From Acidobacteriota bacterium (lineage in GTDB: Bacteria > Acidobacteriota > Thermoanaerobaculia > UBA5066), in assembly GCA_003152095.1 (NCBI GenBank), contig PLZI01000011.1:3545-50684 (forward strand): a stretch of 47,140 nt of DNA, in the 5' to 3' direction. This document shows, in pieces, positions 8,218 through 16,766 of this stretch. Position 1 is the stretch's first letter. Each line of letters begins with the position of its first letter. The position numbers and the translations under genes were made by a program. The notes beneath the pieces were generated by a model. It was not told the DNA's origin and searched no databases. It saw only the letters and a program-made list of their open reading frames with translations.

Positions 8218-9651
8218 ATGCCTTTCTCCTCGTTCCATCTGCACCCCGACCTCCTCCGCGGCGTCAAGGAAATGGGCTTCACGAAGCCCACGCCCATTCA
8301 GAACGACTCCATTCCGCCCGCGATGGAAGGCCGTGACGTCCTCGCCTGCGCGATGACGGGCAGCGGTAAGACCGCCGCGTTCGTGCTCCCCATCCTTCAC
8401 CGTCTCATCGCGAAGCCGCGCGGCACGACGCGCGCGCTCGTCCTCACGCCGACGCGCGAGCTGGCGGCGCAGATCGACGAGCACCTCAAGGCGCTCGCGA
8501 TCCACACGCCTCTTTCCGGCGCGGCCGTTTTCGGCGGCGTCGGAATGAGCCCGCAGGAGCACGCGTTCCGGAGCGGCGTCGACGTGATCGTCGCGACGCC
8601 CGGCCGCCTCCTCGACCACTTCCGCTTCGGCTACGCGAAGCTCTCGGGCCTCGAGATCCTCGTCCTCGACGAGGCGGACCGGATGCTGGACATGGGCTTC
8701 TTGCCCGATATCCGCCGCGTCCTCAGGCACCTTCCGCAGAACCGCCAGACGCTCTTCTTCGCGGCCACGATGCCGCCGCCGATCGCGCAGCTCACGAAGG
8801 AGTTGCTGAAGAATCCCGTCACGGTGAACGTGGAGCGGCAGGCGCTCCCCGCCGTGGGCATCACGCAGGCGGTCTACCCCGTCCCGCAGGACCTCAAGTT
8901 CGCGCTGCTTCTTTCGCTCCTCAAACGCGGCGATTTCAAGAGCGTCCTCACGTTCACGCGCACGAAGCACCGCGCGAACCGCCTCGCGGACCAGCTGACG
9001 CGCAACGGCGTGCCGTGCGAGCGCATTCACGGCAACCGCAGCCAGGCGCAGCGCACGCAGGCACTCGCCGCGTTCAAGGACGGAAAGTTCAAGGTCCTCG
9101 TCGCGACGGACGTCGCGGCACGCGGCATCGACGTCGAAGCCCTCTCGCACGTCGTGAACTTCGACGTCCCGCACGTCCCCGAGGACTACATCCATCGCGT
9201 GGGCCGCACGGCGCGCGCCGAGCTGACCGGCGACGCCTTCACGTTCGTCGCACCCGACGAAGAGTCGGATCTCCGCCAGATCGAGCGTGCGATCAGCAAG
9301 CGCCTGCCGCGCATCACGGTGCCGGAGTTCGACTACACCAGGCGCCCGACCGAGCGCTTCGAGGTGCCAATCCAGGAGCGCATCGCCGCGATTCGCGCGC
9401 GCAAGGCCGAAGAGCGGACGCGCGCCCGGGAGAAGGCCGAGCGCCGCGGCCAACACGAGATGGCGATGGCGTCGCGCCAGCGCGGTGGCCTTCCCGTGCG
9501 GCCGAGCGCCCCGCCCGGGCCGACCGCCCCGCGCGGAACGGTAGGATCCCGCCATGTCGCGCCCTCTCGACCTCAGCCACGCGGTGGAAGCCGGGATGGT
9601 CACGTACAAGGGCCTTCCCGGCCCGGTCATCACCGATCACCTCAGTCGTAA
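8218..9651 (+). CDS. rhlE: DEAD-box RNA helicase, RhlE type
   Basis: ATP-dependent RNA helicase, 477 residues, likely acting in ribosome assembly or RNA decay. Motifs: Q motif FTKPTPIQ, AMTGSGKT (45-52), PTRELAAQ (78-85), TPGR, DEAD (151-154), AAT at 182-184 in place of the usual SAT, VATDVAARGIDV and HRVGRTAR. The ATG at 8218 gives the standard RhlE N-terminus (MPFSSFHLHPDLLRGV); the open frame reaches back to 8011 but that part has no homology character. The C-terminal tail is basic and Pro/Arg-rich as in RhlE, but its last 32 codons (from 9554) overlap, in another frame, the remnant of a cyclase gene, so the natural end of the protein may have been lost. Confidence 0.92.
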   Translation: MPFSSFHLHPDLLRGVKEMGFTKPTPIQNDSIPPAMEGRDVLACAMTGSGKTAAFVLPILHRLIAKPRGTTRALVLTPTRELAAQIDEHLKALAIHTPLSGAAVFGGVGMSPQEHAFRSGVDVIVATPGRLLDHFRFGYAKLSGLEILVLDEADRMLDMGFLPDIRRVLRHLPQNRQTLFFAATMPPPIAQLTKELLKNPVTVNVERQALPAVGITQAVYPVPQDLKFALLLSLLKRGDFKSVLTFTRTKHRANRLADQLTRNGVPCERIHGNRSQAQRTQALAAFKDGKFKVLVATDVAARGIDVEALSHVVNFDVPHVPEDYIHRVGRTARAELTGDAFTFVAPDEESDLRQIERAISKRLPRITVPEFDYTRRPTERFEVPIQERIAAIRARKAEERTRAREKAERRGQHEMAMASRQRGGLPVRPSAPPGPTAPRGTVGSRHVAPSRPQPRGGSRDGHVQGPSRPGHHRSPQS

Positions 9652-9670
9652 GGCGTCCCGGGCGCATTGA
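9554..9670 (+). pseudogene. Truncated cyclase-family (kynurenine formamidase-like) remnant
   Basis: From ATG 9554, with TAGGAT before it, the frame reads DLSHAVEAGMVTYKGLPGP and then VITDHLSRKASRAH before TGA. This is the conserved N-terminal strand of cyclase/arylformamidase proteins (DLSH..E.GM.TY.GLP.P), which normally continue for about 200 residues with the HxGTHxDxxxH metal motif. Nothing of that motif follows in any frame before the next gene at 9775. The fragment is 38 codons long and overlaps the end of the rhlE reading frame by 98 bases. I read it as the stump left by a deletion. Confidence 0.65.
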
Positions 9671-9774
9671 TCGCCTCCGTAAGTCCTTCCGGATCAGCGC
9701 TGAACCCACACCCGCCCCAATCCGTATCATTGGATGGACTGGTTCACCTGTTTCCGCCCCAAGGAGGTTCTTTC

Positions 9775-10929
9775 ATGGGCCTACTCGACAATCTCAAACA
9801 GCAGATCGGCTCGCAGTTCATCGAGATCATCCAGTGGCTCGATGACACGAACGATTCGCTCGTTTACCGCTTCCCCGTCTACAACCAGGAAATCAAGATG
9901 AACGCGCAGCTCACGGTTCGCGAGAACCAGGTGGCGCTGCTCATCAACGAGGGGAAAGCGGCCGACCTTTACTCTCCAGGGCGCACCCAGCTCACCACGC
10001 AGAACATGCCGATTCTCACGACGCTGCGCGGGTGGAAGTACGGGTTTCAGTCGCCGTTCAAGGCGGAGGTCTACTTCTTCAACACGCGCCTCTTCACGGA
10101 CCTGAAGTGGGGCACGACGAACCCCGTCATGATGCGCGACGCGGAGTTCGGGATGATCCGCCTGCGCGCATTCGGCACGTACGCGATGAAGATCGCCGAC
10201 GCGAAGGCGTTCTTCGCGGCGATCGTCGGAACGGCAGGCCTCACGACGACCGACGAGATCACCGGGCAGCTTCGCTCGACGATCCTCTCGCGCCTTTCGG
10301 ATGCGATCGCGGAGTCGAAGATCGCCGCACTCGACATCGCCTCGAAATACGACGAGCTGTCGAATCACGGCAAGCAGCTCCTCGCGCCGGAGTTCGCCGG
10401 CTACGGCCTCGAGCTTTCGAGGTTCTTCATCGAGAACGTCTCGCTGCCCGAGGAGGTCGAGGCCGCGATCGATCAGCGCACGAAGCTCGGAGTCCTCGGA
10501 GACAAGATGGGCCAGTACACGCAGCTGCAGGCCGCCGACGCGATGAAGGTCGCGGCAGCGAACCCCGGCGGCGCCGCAGGGGCCGGCGTCGGGATCGGTG
10601 CGGGGATCGCGATGGGCGGAATGATGGGCAACGCGATGGCCACCAGCATGGTGGGCGCAGGCGGTGCCCCCGCCATGGCGCCGCCACCACCCGCCGTGCC
10701 CGGCTTCGCCGCGCCGAAGTGGTCGCTGACCGTGGACGGCAAGACGTACGGCCCGTACACGGACGACGCGCTGAAGGGCATGATGACCGGGGGCCAGGTG
10801 GCGCCGGGCACGCTCGCCTGGAAGCCGGGTGCGGCTGGGTGGGCACCGCTCTCGACGTTCGAGGAGTTCGCGGGCTCCTCCGCACCGGCGCCGCCGACAC
10901 CGCCTCCTCCGCCGCCGCCCGGGCGCTGA
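9775..10929 (+). CDS. SPFH-domain protein (YdjI/virion-core-like) with C-terminal GYF_2 domain
   Basis: Protein of 384 residues. The N-terminal two-thirds (about 20-245) is an SPFH/band-7-like domain of the YdjI group: VRENQVALLINEGKAADLYSPG, FFNTRLFTDLKWGT and the helix region ending IDQRTKLGVLGDKMGQY. A Gly/Ala/Met-rich hydrophobic stretch (262-292) may associate with membrane. A GYF_2 (DUF4339) domain follows at 316-365: WSLTVDGKTYGPYTDDAL..MMTGGQV..TLAWKPGAAGW. The tail is nearly all proline. The start is firm: AAGGAGG is 7 bases before ATG. A possible -10 TATCAT is at 9725-9730. A zinc-ribbon membrane protein follows 10 bases later, so the two are probably co-translated. SPFH proteins scaffold membrane complexes; the partner here is unknown. 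Confidence 0.88.
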   Translation: MGLLDNLKQQIGSQFIEIIQWLDDTNDSLVYRFPVYNQEIKMNAQLTVRENQVALLINEGKAADLYSPGRTQLTTQNMPILTTLRGWKYGFQSPFKAEVYFFNTRLFTDLKWGTTNPVMMRDAEFGMIRLRAFGTYAMKIADAKAFFAAIVGTAGLTTTDEITGQLRSTILSRLSDAIAESKIAALDIASKYDELSNHGKQLLAPEFAGYGLELSRFFIENVSLPEEVEAAIDQRTKLGVLGDKMGQYTQLQAADAMKVAAANPGGAAGAGVGIGAGIAMGGMMGNAMATSMVGAGGAPAMAPPPPAVPGFAAPKWSLTVDGKTYGPYTDDALKGMMTGGQVAPGTLAWKPGAAGWAPLSTFEEFAGSSAPAPPTPPPPPPPGR

Positions 10930-10939
10930 CCCGAAGTCC

Positions 10940-12040
10940 ATGGCCGATGCGAGCGCGGTACCGGCCGCTCCGGCGAAGGTCCGCAAGTTTCCATGCGCCG
11001 CCTGCGGGGCGGACGTCGTCTGGAATCCCGGCGCCGCCTCACTGAAATGCCCGTACTGCGGGGCCGAGCGCAAGCTTCCGGTGACCTTCGCCGAGGTGCG
11101 CGAGCATCCGATCGAGGAAGCGCTCGCCGGCGCGCGCGACCTCGGTTGGGGCATGGAGCGAAAGGCCGTCTCCTGCCAGGGCTGCGGCGCGACGACGACG
11201 TTCGAGTCCGGAGTTGCCGCGTCGCGCTGCGCGTTCTGCGGCGCGCCGGCCGTGGTCGAGGCGCCGGCGAACGAAAGGATGGTGCGGCCCGAAGGGCTTC
11301 TCCCATTCCGCGTGGATCGCGACGCCGCCGCCGGAAAATTCCGGCAGTGGCTCTCGGGCTTGTGGTTCCGGCCGAACGATCTTTCGGCGAAGTCTTCGCT
11401 CTCGGAGCTTGCCGGCGTGTACGTGCCGTTCTGGACGTTCGACGCTGCGACGCATTCCGCGTGGACGGCCGAGGCCGGTTACGACACCCAGGTGCCGGTT
11501 CAGGTCGAGGAGAACGGCCAGTGGGTGACGCGGCAGGAGACGCGCACCCGCTGGGAGAGCGCCGAGGGCGTCCACGAGCACGCGTTCGACGACGTGCCGG
11601 TTCCGGCTTCGAAGGGCCTGCCGCCCGACCTCTCAGGCGCGATCGAGCCCTTCCCCACACACGAGCTGATTCCCTACGAGCCGTCGTATCTCTCGGGCTT
11701 TCTCGCCGAGGAGTACGCGCTCGGCGCAAAGGAGGCGCTCTTACGGGCGAAGGAGCGCATGAGCCAGGAGATCTACGCGGCGTGCGGCCGCGAGGTGCCC
11801 GGCAACCGCTGCCGGAACCTGAACGTGCGGACCGCCTGGTCGGCCCTGACATACAAGAACGCGCTCTTGCCCGTCTGGATCGCGGCGTACCAGTATGCGG
11901 GAACGCCGTACCGCTTCCTCGTCAACGGCGTCACGGGACAGGTCGGAGGCAAGGCGCCATGGTCGATCGCGAAGATCGGATGCGCCGTGATCGCCGTCCT
12001 TCTCCTGCTGCTCCTGATCGCCGCGCTGAGGGGGCGCTAG
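10940..12040 (+). CDS. Double zinc-ribbon protein with C-terminal membrane anchor
   Basis: Protein of 366 residues with no enzyme signature. Two four-cysteine zinc ribbons are visible near the N-terminus: C19/C22 with C37/C40 (CAAC, CPYC) and C79/C82 with C97/C100 (CQGC, CAFC). A conserved-looking middle region begins with LLPFRVDRDAAAGKFRQWL and continues with LAGVYVPFWTFDA, a wording I associate with zinc-ribbon proteins found near SPFH/GYF genes, sometimes mislabelled as primosomal N'-like. A single membrane segment lies near 341-361 (CAVIAVLLLLLLIAAL), leaving the ribbons presumably in the cytoplasm. It starts 10 bases after the SPFH gene. The function is unknown; the pair probably works as a membrane-associated complex. 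Confidence 0.8.
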   Translation: MADASAVPAAPAKVRKFPCAACGADVVWNPGAASLKCPYCGAERKLPVTFAEVREHPIEEALAGARDLGWGMERKAVSCQGCGATTTFESGVAASRCAFCGAPAVVEAPANERMVRPEGLLPFRVDRDAAAGKFRQWLSGLWFRPNDLSAKSSLSELAGVYVPFWTFDAATHSAWTAEAGYDTQVPVQVEENGQWVTRQETRTRWESAEGVHEHAFDDVPVPASKGLPPDLSGAIEPFPTHELIPYEPSYLSGFLAEEYALGAKEALLRAKERMSQEIYAACGREVPGNRCRNLNVRTAWSALTYKNALLPVWIAAYQYAGTPYRFLVNGVTGQVGGKAPWSIAKIGCAVIAVLLLLLLIAALRGR

Positions 12041-12069
12041 GGAAGGACGGGAAGACGAGGAGCACGATC

Positions 12070-14244
12070 CTACCGCTTCGTGAACGTGACGATCGCTGCA
12101 CCGTCCGTCGGCGCGAGTCCGAGCGTGATCCCCGCGCTCATGAGGTTCGCGCCGGTCTCCGTCGGGAGGGCCTGCGGCGCGCGCACGGCGGAGAGGTTCG
12201 TGCTCACGGACAGGTCGTAGATCACCGACGCGTTGAGCCCGACCGGGACGATGCGCGTCGCCGCCGCGCCGGTCGTCGCGGTCGACGGGGCCCAGACGAC
12301 GATCGTGCCCGCGCCCGTCTTTGCGTCGTGGCTCTCGACGGCGGCGACCGGACCCGCGCCCGGCTGTCCCGTCAGGTGGTAGACCGCGCCGTCGCGGTTG
12401 ATCGCGCGCGTCTCCTTGAACAGCGCGAGGGCCGCGCGGGCCGCCGCCTCCGTCTCGGGCGACCAGTTCGTGAGCTGGCCCATGAGGAGGAGCGGGCCGC
12501 CCTGGAGCGCCGAGAGAAAGCGGTACGTGTCCGGCGTCCCGTCGTCGCCGACGTACTTGTCGAGGTACCGCGGCGGCACGAGATACGTCCCCCCGTAAAT
12601 CGCGCGCTGGTTCCCGTACGCGTCGTCCCGGTCGCTCGTGGCCGACGTGTCGTGGCGCGCGACCATCCCGAAGTCGAAGAGGCTCCCGCCGTCCCAGCAG
12701 TTTTCGAGGACGAGCTTCGGATGCCGCCGCCGGATCTCGTCGAGGACGGCGTAGTAGCCCGTCGTCGACGACCATGCGCCGTCGCCGGCCTGGTGCGAAT
12801 GCCCGATCTCGTCGCACGCCGTGATGACCGTGAAGTCGTGCACAAGCCAGTCGAGCGACCCTTCCGCGACGAGCCGGTCCACCTGCGCGAGGATCCACGC
12901 GCGGACGTCCGGATCCGCGAGGCAGAGGGCGACGCCTCCCATGTCGGTCGTGACCGGCTGGCCGTCGACGCGCGCGACCCACTCCGGATGCTCCTGCACG
13001 ACCTGCGAGGCGGGGTCCGCGGCGCCGAGGGCGACCCAGAGTCCGAACCGCATCCCCTGGCCGTGCGCGCGCGCCGCGAGCGCCGCCAGGCCGCCGGGAA
13101 AGCGCTGCGGGTCCGCCAACCAGTCGCCGAGACGTGAAAACCAGCCCGCGTCGAGGGTGAAGGTCTCGACGCCGAGCGCCGCGGCGCGGTCGATGAGGAC
13201 CTCCACGGTCGGCTGGTCGATGTCGAGGCTGTAGCCCCACGTGTCGAAGCCGGCCCACGGAAAGTCCGGCGCCGGCAGCGGCGGGGCGATCCGGCGGTTG
13301 ACGAAGGCCCGCGTCGCCGCGCCCGCCGCGTCGAGGTCGCCCGAGAAGACGCCGAGGAACGCCGTGGGGGACGCGAAGGTCTCGGACGGCTGGAGCACGT
13401 GCGCGAACGTGGCGGGCGCAAACCCGACGCCGAGCCGCATGGTCCCGTCGTCGGCAGCCGCCGCCGCGAGAAGCCCCGGCCCGCTCCATTCCCAGCCCGC
13501 GAAGACGCCCGCGCCCCACGTCGACGAGCGGAGCGCGAGCCAGGCCGCCTGGTTGCCGCCGGGGCCTGTGCGCGCGAGAACCGAGCCGCCCGGAGCGAGC
13601 GTCGCCTGCGACGTCTGGAAGGACGTCGCGGGCTGGCCCCAGTTGAAGTTGTTCACGGTCAGCGACGAGAGCGCGCCGCCCGCGGCCGTCAGGCTGGCGT
13701 CGAGGCCGTCGACCGCTTCGAGGAGGACGCGGTGCGCGCCCGTGTTCGTCACGGCGACCAACGAGCGGAAGACTGGAGACTCGGGGTGACAGACGAGAGA
13801 CCACGTGACGGAGACCGGCGCCTCGCGCGAGGCGACGACGAGGTCGAAACGGACCGTCCCGTCGGGCGCGGGCTTCGTCGTCGCTCCCACGAGGTCCCAC
13901 GTCGAGCCTTCCGTGAGCGTGACCGCGTCGGACGCGGACGGATCGGCGTCCGCGGGCGCGTCGGGCGATGGCGCGCGCAGGACGATCCGGAAGCCGAGCC
14001 CGCCCGCAGTGGACGCCCAGTCCAGACCCCGGGACCGGTCCCGCAGATCCATCGTGATGACGCGGCCGTCGTCCGCGTACCGCAGGCCCGTCGAGATGAG
14101 GGTGTTGCCGACGCTCCACGTGCGGTCATCGGCACCAAGCGTTCCGGAACTGGCGGCGGGCGCACGGCCGGCGGTGAGTGCCGCCAGTGCCGCGGCGGCC
14201 GCGAGGGCGATCCTCCCCGGAAAAGTCCTCGGCCGGGCGGTCAT
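12070..14244 (-). CDS. Secreted glycoside hydrolase family 36-like alpha-galactosidase
   Basis: Exported enzyme of 724 residues that probably removes terminal alpha-galactosyl or related residues from oligosaccharides. A signal peptide (about 1-31, ending GRAPAASS) precedes a beta-sandwich N-terminal domain and a (beta/alpha)8 barrel. Barrel motifs: FDTWGYSLDI, TFTLDAGWF (363-369), MRFGLWVALGAADP, DWLVHDF (candidate nucleophile D470) and ENCWDGGSLFDFGMVAR followed by TSATSDRDDA (candidate acid/base D538); the latter two align with the ESC..GG..R.D and SD motifs of GH36. The C-terminal 100 residues look like a beta domain. The usual K-W-D nucleophile motif is altered, so specificity may differ. 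It converges with the zinc-ribbon gene and is followed upstream by the S46 peptidase gene on the same strand. Confidence 0.83.
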   Translation of the reverse strand: MTARPRTFPGRIALAAAAALAALTAGRAPAASSGTLGADDRTWSVGNTLISTGLRYADDGRVITMDLRDRSRGLDWASTAGGLGFRIVLRAPSPDAPADADPSASDAVTLTEGSTWDLVGATTKPAPDGTVRFDLVVASREAPVSVTWSLVCHPESPVFRSLVAVTNTGAHRVLLEAVDGLDASLTAAGGALSSLTVNNFNWGQPATSFQTSQATLAPGGSVLARTGPGGNQAAWLALRSSTWGAGVFAGWEWSGPGLLAAAAADDGTMRLGVGFAPATFAHVLQPSETFASPTAFLGVFSGDLDAAGAATRAFVNRRIAPPLPAPDFPWAGFDTWGYSLDIDQPTVEVLIDRAAALGVETFTLDAGWFSRLGDWLADPQRFPGGLAALAARAHGQGMRFGLWVALGAADPASQVVQEHPEWVARVDGQPVTTDMGGVALCLADPDVRAWILAQVDRLVAEGSLDWLVHDFTVITACDEIGHSHQAGDGAWSSTTGYYAVLDEIRRRHPKLVLENCWDGGSLFDFGMVARHDTSATSDRDDAYGNQRAIYGGTYLVPPRYLDKYVGDDGTPDTYRFLSALQGGPLLLMGQLTNWSPETEAAARAALALFKETRAINRDGAVYHLTGQPGAGPVAAVESHDAKTGAGTIVVWAPSTATTGAAATRIVPVGLNASVIYDLSVSTNLSAVRAPQALPTETGANLMSAGITLGLAPTDGAAIVTFTKR

Positions 14245-14416
14245 GCGGCTTCCACCTTCGCGCCGCCCCCGGGGCGGCGCGTCGTCCCATCAGACGAGGG
14301 GTCGCGGGAGCAGGATTACGCAAGGCACGGAGATGAACCAAATGTGGAGGCGAAATTTGTGTGATAAACCGCACAAACGCCGGACAAGACGCCGATTGAG
14401 CGGGAGTGACGAAGGA

Positions 14417-14441
14417 GGGGGAACCAGCTCTGGTTTCCCCC
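14417..14441 (-). terminator. Hairpin after the S46 peptidase gene, possible terminator
   Basis: GGGGGAACCA (14417-14426) and TGGTTTCCCCC (14431-14441) pair almost perfectly around GCTC. The stem begins 6 bases after the peptidase stop. There is no U-tract on either strand, so it may be a weak terminator or an mRNA-stabilising 3' hairpin separating it from the GH36 gene. Confidence 0.4.
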
Positions 14442-14447
14442 AGAAAA

Positions 14448-16655
14448 CTAGCGCCCGGGGGCCATGACGTCGAGGCTCGGGGCCTCGCCGATCTCCTTCA
14501 GGAGGTTTGTCGCGCCGTCCACCTCGGACATCGTCCAGAGCATGTACCGGCTGTCCACGTGGATCGAACGTGTCCGCACGGCGTCGTAGAGATAGTCGGA
14601 CGCGACCGTGTCGAACGTGCCGTCGAAGAGAAGGCCGCACAGCTCGCCCTTCGCATTGAGCGTGGCCGAGCCTGAATTTCCGCCCGTCGTGTCCACGGTC
14701 GAGAGGAAGTTCACCGGCACGTTTCCGAGCCTTGGATCGGCATATGGTGTTTTCTTCCCGGCTTTCATCGCCGCGATCGCGTCGAGCTGCTTTTTCGGAG
14801 CGTTGAACTCCCCCTTGCCCGTCGCCTTCTCGGCCACGCCCGCGAGCGTCGTCTGCGGGGAGTAGATGAGCCCGTCCCGGGCGGGGACACCGAGGATGCG
14901 GCCGTACGTGACGCGCAGCGTGCCGTTCGCGTCCGGAGCCGTGAGGCCTCCGCTCTTCTCGAGAATGGCCTGTGCGTAGCGCGCACCGAGCCTTTCGTAG
15001 GCACCGTCGCGGGTCTTCGTCCTCTCGCGGTTCGCCTGCCATAAGGGGTCGAGGGCGACGGCGAGCGCGATCATCGGGTCCTTCGTCGCGAGAATCTCGG
15101 CCGTGGACTTGTCGAGGAGGGCGAGACGCTCCGCCTTGTCGCTGAGCTTCGTGCCCGCGAAGAGCCGGTCGAGGAGCGCGTCGATTTTCCTGCCGGCGTC
15201 GGTCTCGGACATGCCGGAGGTGAGGCCGGTTTCCCTGTCGAGGGGCTCGATCCGCTGACCCGCGGGAAGCTGTGACGCCTCGCCGAGGATGTACCTGAGG
15301 AGGGCGCGGTCCGCGAGCGGGTCGTACGATCGCTGCAGGCGATCCTGCGCCTCGCGAATGCGGCTCCAGTTGCGCTCCTGGTATTCGGCCTCGCGGTCGA
15401 GGTCCTTCTTCGGGCGCTCGAGCGACAGCTCGTAAAGCGTGTGCGCGGCGGGCAGGAGCGAGCTGCCGTTCCCGAGGAGGTCCATGAGCGTCGCGTCTCG
15501 GTCACGCGTCTTCGCCTTCTCGGCCTGCACGGCGTCGAGCGCGGGCAGGACGTCGCCGTACGTCTTCTGGCGCCTCGGATCCGCGGCGATCCACGCGGCG
15601 AGGTTCTTCTCCATACTTTCCTTCATGGCGAGGAGATTGCCCCTCTTGAAGCCCTCCACGACACCCTTGCGGTTCGTCAGCGTGTTGCTCAGGCCGCGCT
15701 TCCTCGTCGCGACGCGGATTTCCGTCTCCTTGCTCGTCTTCCCGACCTCGTCGAGAAGGGCGATGAGCTCGGTGTTCCGGCGCACGGTGCGCGGGAACGC
15801 CCACTCGGCGAGCTCCACCGTCTGCGCGTACGTGGCGAAGCGCTGCGTGCGCCCCGGATACCCGGCCACGAAGACGAGATCGCCCGGGCCGGCGCCCTCG
15901 GGCGCGACCTTGAGCCAGTGCTTCGGCTTGAAGGGGACGTTCTCCTTCGCGAACGGCACGGACTTGCCCGCGGGGGAGACATATGCGCGGTAGAACGACC
16001 AGTCGCCCGTGTGGCGCGGCCACTGCCAGTTGTCCGTTTCGCCGCCGAAGTTGCCGATACCCTCCGCGGGCGCATAGACGAGCCGCACGTCCTGGATCTC
16101 CATCTGCGCGAGCTCGAAGTACTTCAGGCCGTCGAAGAACGACGCCACGCGGCAGCGCAGGCCGTCCTTCTCGCAGGCGGCCGTGCGCTCCTTGAGGCGC
16201 CTCTCGATGACGTCGTGCCGCGCGCGGTCGGAGAGCTTCGCGTCGATCTTCCCGATGATCTCGTCCGTGACTTCCTTGACCGAACTTGTGACGTACACGC
16301 GCGAGCCGGGCCCGGCGGTCAGCTCCTGATCGCGCGCGGAGGCGAGAAAGCCGTCCTCCATGAGGTTCTTCTGCGGGGTGGAGTTGAACTGGAGAGCACC
16401 CTGCACGCAGTGGTGGTTCGTGACGATGAGCCCGTCCGGCGACACGAACGAGGCGCTACAGCCGCCGAGGGACACGATGGCTCCCATGGGCTGGCCCGTG
16501 AGATCGGCGAAGGCCTGCGGGTCGCCGCGGAAGCCCATCGCCTTCAGGCGTTCGGCGAGCTGCGGAATCTGCTGCGGCATCCACATGCCTTCGTCCGCAC
16601 GGGCGGCGGCGGGCAGAAGAGCGAGGCTGAGGACGAGGCTGAGACGGGTTTTCAA
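14448..16655 (-). CDS. S46 family dipeptidyl peptidase (DPP7-like), secreted
   Basis: Periplasmic or secreted serine exopeptidase of 735 residues that releases dipeptides from peptide N-termini. A signal peptide (1-20, LSLVLSLALLPAAARA) is followed by DEGMWMPQQIPQL, typical of the mature S46 start. The chymotrypsin-like triad is visible: LIVTNHHC (His), WPRHTGDWSFYRAY (Asp) and GGNSGSATLNAKGEL (Ser661). Eighteen residues after the serine lies glycine (LLFDG), the position that is Gly in DPP7 (hydrophobic P1) and Arg in DPP11 (acidic P1), so a DPP7-like preference is inferred. The start is TTG at 16655, supported by GAGGAGGAA 5 bases upstream. A role in peptide feeding fits its position beside another exported hydrolase. 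Confidence 0.92.
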   Translation of the reverse strand: MKTRLSLVLSLALLPAAARADEGMWMPQQIPQLAERLKAMGFRGDPQAFADLTGQPMGAIVSLGGCSASFVSPDGLIVTNHHCVQGALQFNSTPQKNLMEDGFLASARDQELTAGPGSRVYVTSSVKEVTDEIIGKIDAKLSDRARHDVIERRLKERTAACEKDGLRCRVASFFDGLKYFELAQMEIQDVRLVYAPAEGIGNFGGETDNWQWPRHTGDWSFYRAYVSPAGKSVPFAKENVPFKPKHWLKVAPEGAGPGDLVFVAGYPGRTQRFATYAQTVELAEWAFPRTVRRNTELIALLDEVGKTSKETEIRVATRKRGLSNTLTNRKGVVEGFKRGNLLAMKESMEKNLAAWIAADPRRQKTYGDVLPALDAVQAEKAKTRDRDATLMDLLGNGSSLLPAAHTLYELSLERPKKDLDREAEYQERNWSRIREAQDRLQRSYDPLADRALLRYILGEASQLPAGQRIEPLDRETGLTSGMSETDAGRKIDALLDRLFAGTKLSDKAERLALLDKSTAEILATKDPMIALAVALDPLWQANRERTKTRDGAYERLGARYAQAILEKSGGLTAPDANGTLRVTYGRILGVPARDGLIYSPQTTLAGVAEKATGKGEFNAPKKQLDAIAAMKAGKKTPYADPRLGNVPVNFLSTVDTTGGNSGSATLNAKGELCGLLFDGTFDTVASDYLYDAVRTRSIHVDSRYMLWTMSEVDGATNLLKEIGEAPSLDVMAPGR

Positions 16656-16766
16656 GAGTTCCTCCTCGAGAAGATGGACACCCGGGCGTTCCTAGGGAAC
16701 GCGGGTAGACAAACGCGTAATTATGCTCCGGCCCAGCGATTTCCGGGCGTCCGTATCATCGAGGGC

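Noticed and set aside
6505-9633. Minus-strand open frame of over 1000 codons opposite the glycosyltransferase and rhlE genes
   Set aside because: Composition is almost only Arg/Glu/Asp/Gly, without any domain; it is the antisense shadow expected in GC-rich coding sequence, and the plus-strand genes are firmly identified.
10870-10929. Proline-codon run as a simple-sequence repeat
   Set aside because: It encodes the proline tail of the SPFH-GYF_2 protein and ends at its stop; codon mix is irregular.
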